The notes under the pieces were generated by a model. That model ran no database searches, had not been told where the DNA came from, and was given only the letters and a program-made list of their open reading frames with translations. The translations under genes and the position numbers were made by a program. A stretch of 64,000 nt of DNA from Armigeres subalbatus (lineage: Eukaryota; Arthropoda; Insecta; Diptera; Culicidae). This document shows positions 57,543 to 64,000 of this stretch, one piece after another; the first letter of the stretch is position 1, and each line of letters opens with the position of its first letter. The DNA is taken from the NCBI RefSeq assembly GCF_024139115.2, contig NC_085140.1, positions 26,691,956-26,755,955 of the forward strand, read 5' to 3'.

Positions 57543-57740
57543 AATCTTCTTCTTCTTCTTCTTCTTCAATGGCTCTACTTCCAACTGGAATTTGGCCTGC
57601 TTTTCAACGTAGTATTCTATTAGCATTTTCTCAGTTATTAATTGAAAGCTTTTCTATGCCCGCCATTGCATGAGTATGTATCTTGTGTGCAAGTACAATG
57701 GATACACTATGCCCAAGGTGTCGAGAATGTTTCCAACCAG
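57543..57740 (-). mobile_element. Feilai-type SINE, head missing
   Basis: (CTT)n 'caatggctctacttccaact' at the low end through 'gtcgagaatgtttccaacc', where the tRNA-like part is lost. Confidence 0.75.
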
Positions 57741-57744
57741 AGAG

Positions 57745-59960
57745 CAGATTTGCGGGACGTTTTTAGGAATTGTAGAGTGTATAGAAAACACAGACGTACT
57801 CCTATTTAGAAAACCTAGAATCTGCCATTCAATAAGAAATATTTTGTCTAAATAAAACCTCTTCATATTGCTTCATTCTGTTAGGTGCTTAGCACTGGAA
57901 CGAGTTGGCGTGGAATCTGGATGCAAATAAGATTATTTTATGACCCGAAGATTTTTTTTTCAGTTTCACTTGTAATAAGACTTGTGAAGAAAGTTAGTAG
58001 AAGTAAAGGGAAATGTGTCCCATTTAGTTCTACCACTTGACTGTAACTTTACTGATACTTTGACGATAGAGACAGCCTTACTGTTGAGGGCAAAATACAT
58101 ATCATGCGTTCAATTTGGGAATCTTGGCTTCATTCAGTAGCCACTAAGTTGCGAAGGCCGACGGAGGTCCTTCGTAGCTTAGTTGGTTAAAGCTCCAATA
58201 CATTTTTCGAATCATAATTTTCCACATAATGTACATATTCACATCTGAGTTTTCAGAACCTTGTAAATTAATGTCCAAGTCGGGTGGTCTAATACCCGGA
58301 AATATGCATTTAATTTTGATTGAACTGATATATTTAATGTTACTTTTTAAGCGGTAGTCTACTTAGGGACATTTTGTGTGAACGGTAACATTCATTTGAG
58401 TTTAACTATTAAGGGTTCGTTTAAATAACCATATCATCAAACAATCAATATGCATCACGCAAATTGATAAAAGTAGCTACTGCTTTAGCAGCTTCCTTGT
58501 ATGAGAAATCTAATAACATTATGGGTGGATAGTTTATGGTTTTTCTTATACGGTGCCAGAAGCCCATGGGAGCTTGGTTGGGGCTTCCTACCACCCACCC
58601 ACGTTATATGCCCTGTCTTTGAAGATGTATGGCGATGACTTTATCAACGACACTCCCGCATTATTCCCATCGGCTCTCGGCATTAGCGGGGAGAACGACA
58701 ACTGATGGACAGACATATCCGGCCGGTCGGTCGGTTGGTGGTTGACGCTGATATAGCCGGAGGGAGACTCTTGGCCAACAGTTGTTGTGGTCGGATGTGG
58801 GAAAATAATTTTATCGCCCTGTTGGAAGTGATATGTACATGGACGTTAGACCTGCTCGTGTTTTTTCAAAAACAGGATTCAAAGGTCTTCCTTCTCATAT
58901 TGAGGGGTGTTTTATGGAAACACTTGCTCAAATTTGAGCCAAATAGATGAAGATCATTCGTGATATTGTAGATCGTTTTGATTCATATCCCGAATACTGG
59001 CCGAATACTGATTCAACACCCTTACACTAACGGAGGGCGAAGATTAAAAAATCAAAATCCTATGGGAAGATGGACGTAAATAAAGTGCAAATGACATGTA
59101 GTCTTTATTCAACAGAGAAATTTGGAAGACCTTTTTTTTTGAAAACTTCTGAGAACATCTGTTGAGAAGATGAACTGGTCTAATGGACATAGACTGCCGG
59201 CACCACCTCCAACAGCATGTTGTGAGCGAATACACGCAAGAAGCGAAATAAAATTTCTCCATTGATTTGCATTTTATGTGCGTTATCTGCTAGGATCGTC
59301 CACATCGTAGCTTGTGTGATCGAAAGTGCTTGCACGTGACATTGAAACATCATAGCAAATGGTATAATGATGTTCCGAAGAAAAATGGTTTTCCGAAAGC
59401 TCATTATTGTGCAAAATTGGTAGGTGCGGAGAAAAGTATAATTAATCGCAATAGCAGACAGGGGTAGATCATTGGCAATAATTTATCTCTTGATAATTGC
59501 TTTATTCTATGTGCCTAGGTATGATCTGAGGCGTAGGGCCTAATTAATATTTAGTAACAATAGTAATAACTCGCTTTATTGCAATAAGGCCGATATGTTC
59601 ATAGCGTGCGTCATCTAAAGTATAAATAAAACCGAACTAAATGTTGTGAAAAACGAGCTGTAGCTATCATGAAAAATATTATTATCCGGTTTCTAGTTTT
59701 CGGATTTCTTCGGGACAAACAATCGTCTGATTTGTGTAATATCTAACTCCCCAGTATCGATTCCCCTACCCCTTTAGGCATCGCTTTGTCAAAATTAGCG
59801 AACAAACAGAAACCAAATTAATTAGATTTTCTCGACTTTTGATCACCTCGCTACAAGTCCTCCAGGTCAGATATCCCTCGTGACCGGTACCAGCTCGAAC
59901 GTATCGCTCGTTTCATTAACTCATTACGTCCTGCAATTAGCCTTGGGTACCGAACCATTT
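57745..59960. other. Intergenic; A-box remnant and a lone TATA-like site
   Basis: 58168-58200 reads 'tccttcgtagcttagttggt' then 'taaagctcc', a tRNA-like A box without a B box, so a SINE stub. TATAAATA at 59621-59628 is followed by ATG 59669 (MKNIIIRFLVFGFLR...), which stops after 25 codons unless spliced. Frames at 58705-58950 and 59044-59404 have no recognised content. Confidence 0.35.
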
Positions 59961-59970
59961 TCCGCTGTGG

Positions 59971-60546
59971 ATGGCCAGCTGTTATCTACAAATTCAACGG
60001 AAGACCAACAACAAACGGATACAGCGGAGAGAAATTTATGCAGCCTTCGATATTGATTTTCCCACTCCAGCTAGAGACGGTTTTTCGGAAATGTACCTGC
60101 AACGATATTGGAAACGTTGCGCCAACCTGTCGCTTCGGCATCAAAGTGCCGCGCAATGTCGCAATAAAAGTGGACTCTATAAATTTCCATTTCCCGTCGC
60201 TCCGACTATTACATCACATAATAGCCATCTGCGGAAAAGGTCACGGAAGGTGGATCCAGATGTATTTGCAATCTTCATTGGAGTGGGGTTCATTTTGAAC
60301 AGCGTTCTAAATCAATTCGACACTAATAGCCCTATTGTGCCCCTTTTCAGTGAGCACCATTTCAATGGTATCATGAATGTGATTTTTTCGGATTGTTACC
60401 AACGGCCGCCCATTTTCGGAAACGCCTGCAACCGAATGATTTCACGGAAACCATTGCAATTAATGAAAATTGTGTTGTATGAGATAATCTTTCTTTCGCG
60501 AAATAACCTTAATAAGATGCCCACGCTGACAGATTTCCGGGAATAG
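59971..60546 (+). other. Unassigned 191-codon open frame
   Basis: Starts MASCYLQIQRKTNNKRIQRR and has a patch of hydrophobic text (DVFAIFIGVGFILNSVLNQF). No domain is recognised. A long open stretch in a second frame (about 59836-60298) overlaps it, which argues that either frame could be chance or an old exon. Not part of any visible repeat. Confidence 0.25.
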
Positions 60547-60609
60547 AATAGAAAATATCAATTAGGTATCTAGTACTGTAACATTTAAATCATATTTTTA
60601 GATCACTTG

Positions 60610-63030
60610 ATAATACAATCGATGAAGCCGTGGAATGGATTTGGACTGATTTTGGATAACATTGAGATTTGATTTGATTTTCATTTAGATCAAATTGGGA
60701 TTGAATTTTGGATGTATTTGGGACGAATTTGTTTTGGGTTGGATTTATATTGGATTGAGATATGATTTAGATTTAGATTTAGATTGCATTTGGATTCGAT
60801 TTTTTAAACTTTATTGAAATAACGGAGTTTTGATTATATTTAGAGTGATTTCGGATTAAATTTAGGTTTGATATGCATTGAATTTTGGATGGGATTTGAT
60901 TTGGTATCTAGTACTAGTCTAGTCTAGTGGATTGGATTTAGTTTGCATTTGATTTGGATTGGATATGAAATGAATTTGAGTTTGGTTTGGATGATGTTTT
61001 GATTTGATTTGCATTCACAGATAGAAAAATCCACTGAAATTTACGCTACAAATCATGCACATAAATGGAAAGCCATTATTAGCGTAATTTCATATGGGAT
61101 ATAGCCTAAATGTATACAATATTCGACGTGAATCGTCAATATTCCATCCAAGTTGTAAGCAATCTTGTAAGTTGTAAGAGAAGCATTTCAGCGTAGAATG
61201 GCGTAAATTTTCGCATATCAAGTTTTACGCGCTATTTATTTTTAATTATTTTTTTCTGTGTTGCATTTGGAATGGATTTGGATTGGGTGTGGATAATATA
61301 TTGGATTGGTTTGGGATTGTATTTGGATTGTATTTGGATTAGATTTGGATTGTTTTTGGATTGAATTTTGATGGATTTTGAATAAGATTTTTATTGAATT
61401 GGTTTTGGTTTGGATTGGATTGGATTGGATTTGGATTGGATTTGGATTGAACTGGATTTGGATTTGATTTGAATCGGATTTAGACTGGATTTGGATTGGA
61501 TTTGGAATGGATTTGGATTGGATTTGAATTGGATTTGGATTGGATTTGGATTCGGATTTGGATTCGGATTTGGATTGGATATGGATTTTATATGGATTGG
61601 ATTTGGATTGGGTGTGGATATGATTTAGATTGGATTTGGATTGGATTTGGATTGGATTTGGATTGGATTTGGATTGGATTTGGATTGGATTTGGATTGGA
61701 TTTGGATTGGATTTGGATTGGATTTGGATTGGATTTGGATTGGATTTGGATTGTATTTGGATTAGATTTGAATTGTTTTGGATTGAATTTTGATTGATTT
61801 ATAATTAACACAATAAGATTTTTATTGTATTCGTTTTGGTTTGGATTCAGATTGGATTGGATTGGATTTGGACTGGATTGGATTTGGATTTGGATTGAAC
61901 TAGATTTGGATTGGATTTGATTCGGATTTGGAATGGGTTTGGATATGGATTGGATTTGGATTGGGTTTGAATTGGATTTGGTTTGGATTTCGATTCGATT
62001 TGGATTTGGATTGGATATTAATTGGATATGGATTGGATTTGGATATGATTTGGATTGGATTTGGATTGAATTTGGATTAGATTTGGATTGTTTTTGGATT
62101 GAATTTTGATTGATTTTGAATAAGATTTTTATTGTATTGGTTTTGGATTGGATTTGGATTGGTTTTGGATTGGATTTGGATTGGATTTGGATTGGATTTG
62201 GATTGGATTTGGATTGGATTTGGATTGGATTTGGATTGGATTTGGATTGGATTTGGATTGGATTTGGATTGGATTTGGATTGCATTGGATTTGGATTTGA
62301 TTTAAATTGGATTTGGATTTGGAATGGACTTGGATTGGATTTGGATTGGATTTGGATTGGGTTTGGATTGGATTTGGATTGGATTTGGATTGGATTTGGA
62401 TTGGATTTGGATTTGATGTGGATTAGATTGGATGGGATTTGGAGTGGATTTGGATTCGGATTTTGATTGGATTCGGATTGGATATGGAATGGGCTTGGAT
62501 TGGATTTTGATTGGATTTTGATGGAATTTGGATTGGATTTGGATTGGATTTCGATTGAATTTGAATTCGATTGGATTTGGATTTTGATTGGATTCGAATT
62601 GGATTTGGATTGGATTTGGATTGGATTTGGATTGGATTTGGATTGGATTTGGATTGGATTTGGATTGGATTTGGATTGGATTTGGATTCGAATTGGATTT
62701 GGATTGGATTTGGATTGGATTTGGATTGGATTTGGATTAGATTTAGATTGGATTTGGATTGGATTTGCATTGCATTTGGATTTGATTCGATTCGGTTTGG
62801 ACTGGATTTGGCTGGGATGCGATTTGGAGTGGGTTTGGATTGGATTTGGCTGGGATGCGATTTCGAGCGGATTCGGATTGAATTTGGATTGGACTTGGAT
62901 TGGATTTGGATTGTATTGGATTTGGATTGCATTGGATTTGGAGTGGATTTGGATTGGATTTGGATTGGATTTGAATTGGATTTGGATTGGATTTGGATTG
63001 GATTCGTATTTGTATTTGTATTTGTATTTG
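60610..63030. repeat. 11-bp satellite (GGATTTGGATT)n with decayed left edge
   Basis: The best runs are 61625-61760, 62150-62280, 62335-62410 and 62595-62760. The left part (60610-61008) is strongly diverged. A 245-bp MITE interrupts at 61016-61260. Stop-poor on both strands, giving 602- and 195-codon artefact frames. The same unit restarts at 63945 and runs off the window. Confidence 0.95.
61016..61260. mobile_element. 245-bp MITE in the satellite, CACAGA ends, 7-bp TSD
   Basis: TSD TTGCATT at 61009-61015 and 61261-61267. Ends CACAGATAGAAAAA and TTTTTTTCTGTG, with 'tttacgct' and 'agcgtaga' mirrored inward. Confidence 0.75.
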
Positions 63031-63940
63031 TATTTATTAATCTTTTTCATCTGACTTTTATAGTCTTAATGAAGTAATATATGGTATATGATATATGATG
63101 GGGAAAAGCCTACTTGAACCAGCCACATTTTATCGAGTTCGAGATGGCGTAAAAACCCCACATCTTTTAAAAAACATAACAGGACATATAAAGTTTACAA
63201 ATTGACTTATAGAATAAGGTAAAATCTAGAACTGGATACAAAACTATTCATAATACAGCATCAAAGAGGAAGCCAGTGAGATTCAAGGTCGTTGATCTCG
63301 ATCCAGTAATTCATGTTGAATTCGATTCCTGAATGTAGATGATGTGATGCCATTGAAGTCGTAGAGTGAGTAAAATTCGTTGAAACGCGCGGACATAGAT
63401 CGGATCGGATCATGTATCCCATAGTTGACGGAACGAAAGTCCAGGTGAAGGAAGCTTCTAGAGCGCAGAGTTCGTGCTGGAGCATAGATTCCCAGTTGAC
63501 CCAGTATTGCAGGACTATCGATATCTCCAATCAAAACTTTGGCGGGGAAAGTCGCCTGTGCCATGACGCGCCTGCTTTCGAGGGTATCAAGGCCTAGCAG
63601 TCGACACCGGTCGGCATATGGAGGAAGAGTTTCCGGGTTATTCCATGGGAGAAACCGTAGGGCGTAGCGTACGAATTTTCGTTGGACGGATTCCAGTCTT
63701 GTGATCCAAACAGAATGAAATGGGCACCATACAATCATGCCAAATTCTAGTATGGATCGAACGAGCGCGCAATATAATGCTTTCAGACACAATGGATCAC
63801 GGAATTCTTCGGCAATTTTAAACATAAATCCCAACTGCCTATTTGCTCTAGCGATGATGTCCGAATAGTGCTGCTTGAATGTAAGACCAGCATCGAGGGT
63901 AATCCCCAGATCCTGGACACTGTGCGCACGAAGGAGAAGT
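63030..63940 (-). mobile_element. 5'-truncated LINE (Jockey-superfamily style) inserted in the satellite
   Basis: Minus strand from 63940: LLRAHSVQDLGITLDAGLTF, ARANRQLGFMFKIAEEF, LKALYCALVRSILEFGMIVW, LESVQRKFVRYALRF and CRLLGLDTLESRRVMAQA, to stop after ELLDRDQRP (63283). This is the thumb and C-terminal region after the RT core. The 3' UTR ends in an A-rich (AAATAC)n tail at about 63005-63045. Satellite lies on both sides, so it jumped into the array. The TSD cannot be defined in repeats. Confidence 0.8.
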
Positions 63941-63944
63941 TGGA

Positions 63945-64000
63945 TTGGTTTTGGATTGGATTTGGATTGGATTTGGATTGGATTTGGATTGGATTTGGAT
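63945..64000. repeat. 11-bp satellite continues past the window edge
   Basis: 'ttggattggttttggattgg' and then regular 'atttggattgg' units to the last base. Confidence 0.9.

Noticed and set aside
61242..63077. 602-codon SNPNPIQIQSK frame and opposite DLDWIWIGFG frames
   Set aside because: Product of the 11-bp satellite, open by composition on both strands.

Overview
This window is eukaryotic and reads as mosquito DNA, most likely an Aedes-type culicine. The support is several copies of a tRNA-headed SINE of the Feilai type ending in (GAA)n, RTE-, Jockey- and I-like non-LTR retrotransposon pieces, a Ty1/copia element, many short terminal-inverted-repeat elements (MITEs) nested in one another, and spliced genes with 60-70 bp introns. 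No search was run. Family names rest on recognised motifs, terminal repeats and target-site duplications (TSDs) read directly.

Host genes. Four host genes can be modelled, all on the minus strand. (1) A four-exon C2H2 zinc-finger gene at 7.4-10.1 kb, 622 codons. (2) A small THAP-domain gene at 12.5-14.8 kb, split by a 1.87-kb hAT element with a perfect 8-bp TSD. (3) A phospholipid scramblase gene at 25.7-26.7 kb, four exons readable, last exon not found. (4) An eight-exon gene at 28.5-36.8 kb encoding a 719-residue secreted, acidic precursor with many dibasic sites, a His/Asp tract and a C-terminal ten-cysteine domain. It looks like a neuropeptide or granin-type prohormone. In each model the splice phases agree and, where complete, the coding total is a multiple of three.

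Layout. 0-7.3 kb: Jockey-like LINE remnant; a TTAA-flanked piggyBac-like inverted-repeat element carrying a nested copia element with identical LTRs; a SINE. 7.4-10.8 kb: zinc-finger gene with a MITE-in-MITE just upstream. 11-15.3 kb: MITEs and the hAT-broken THAP gene. 15.6-24.6 kb: a minus-strand RTE-like LINE carrying at least three insertions, hAT- and TA-type MITEs, and a plus-strand RTE-like LINE split by a TA-flanked MITE. 25.5-37 kb: scramblase and prohormone-like genes; intron 6 of the latter holds a 2.5-kb array of 23-bp units. 37.5-51.5 kb: foldback repeats, a 32-bp TIR-only element, LINE fragments, SINEs and MITEs. 51.5-56.1 kb: several minisatellites, including a second array of the 23-bp unit in inverse orientation. 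56.4-57.7 kb: I-like LINE and SINE. 60.6-64 kb: an 11-bp satellite interrupted by a MITE and a truncated LINE, running off the right edge.

Beyond the four genes, most of the window is layered transposable elements and tandem repeats. I found no bacterial-type systems, CRISPR arrays, rRNA genes or intact tRNA genes.
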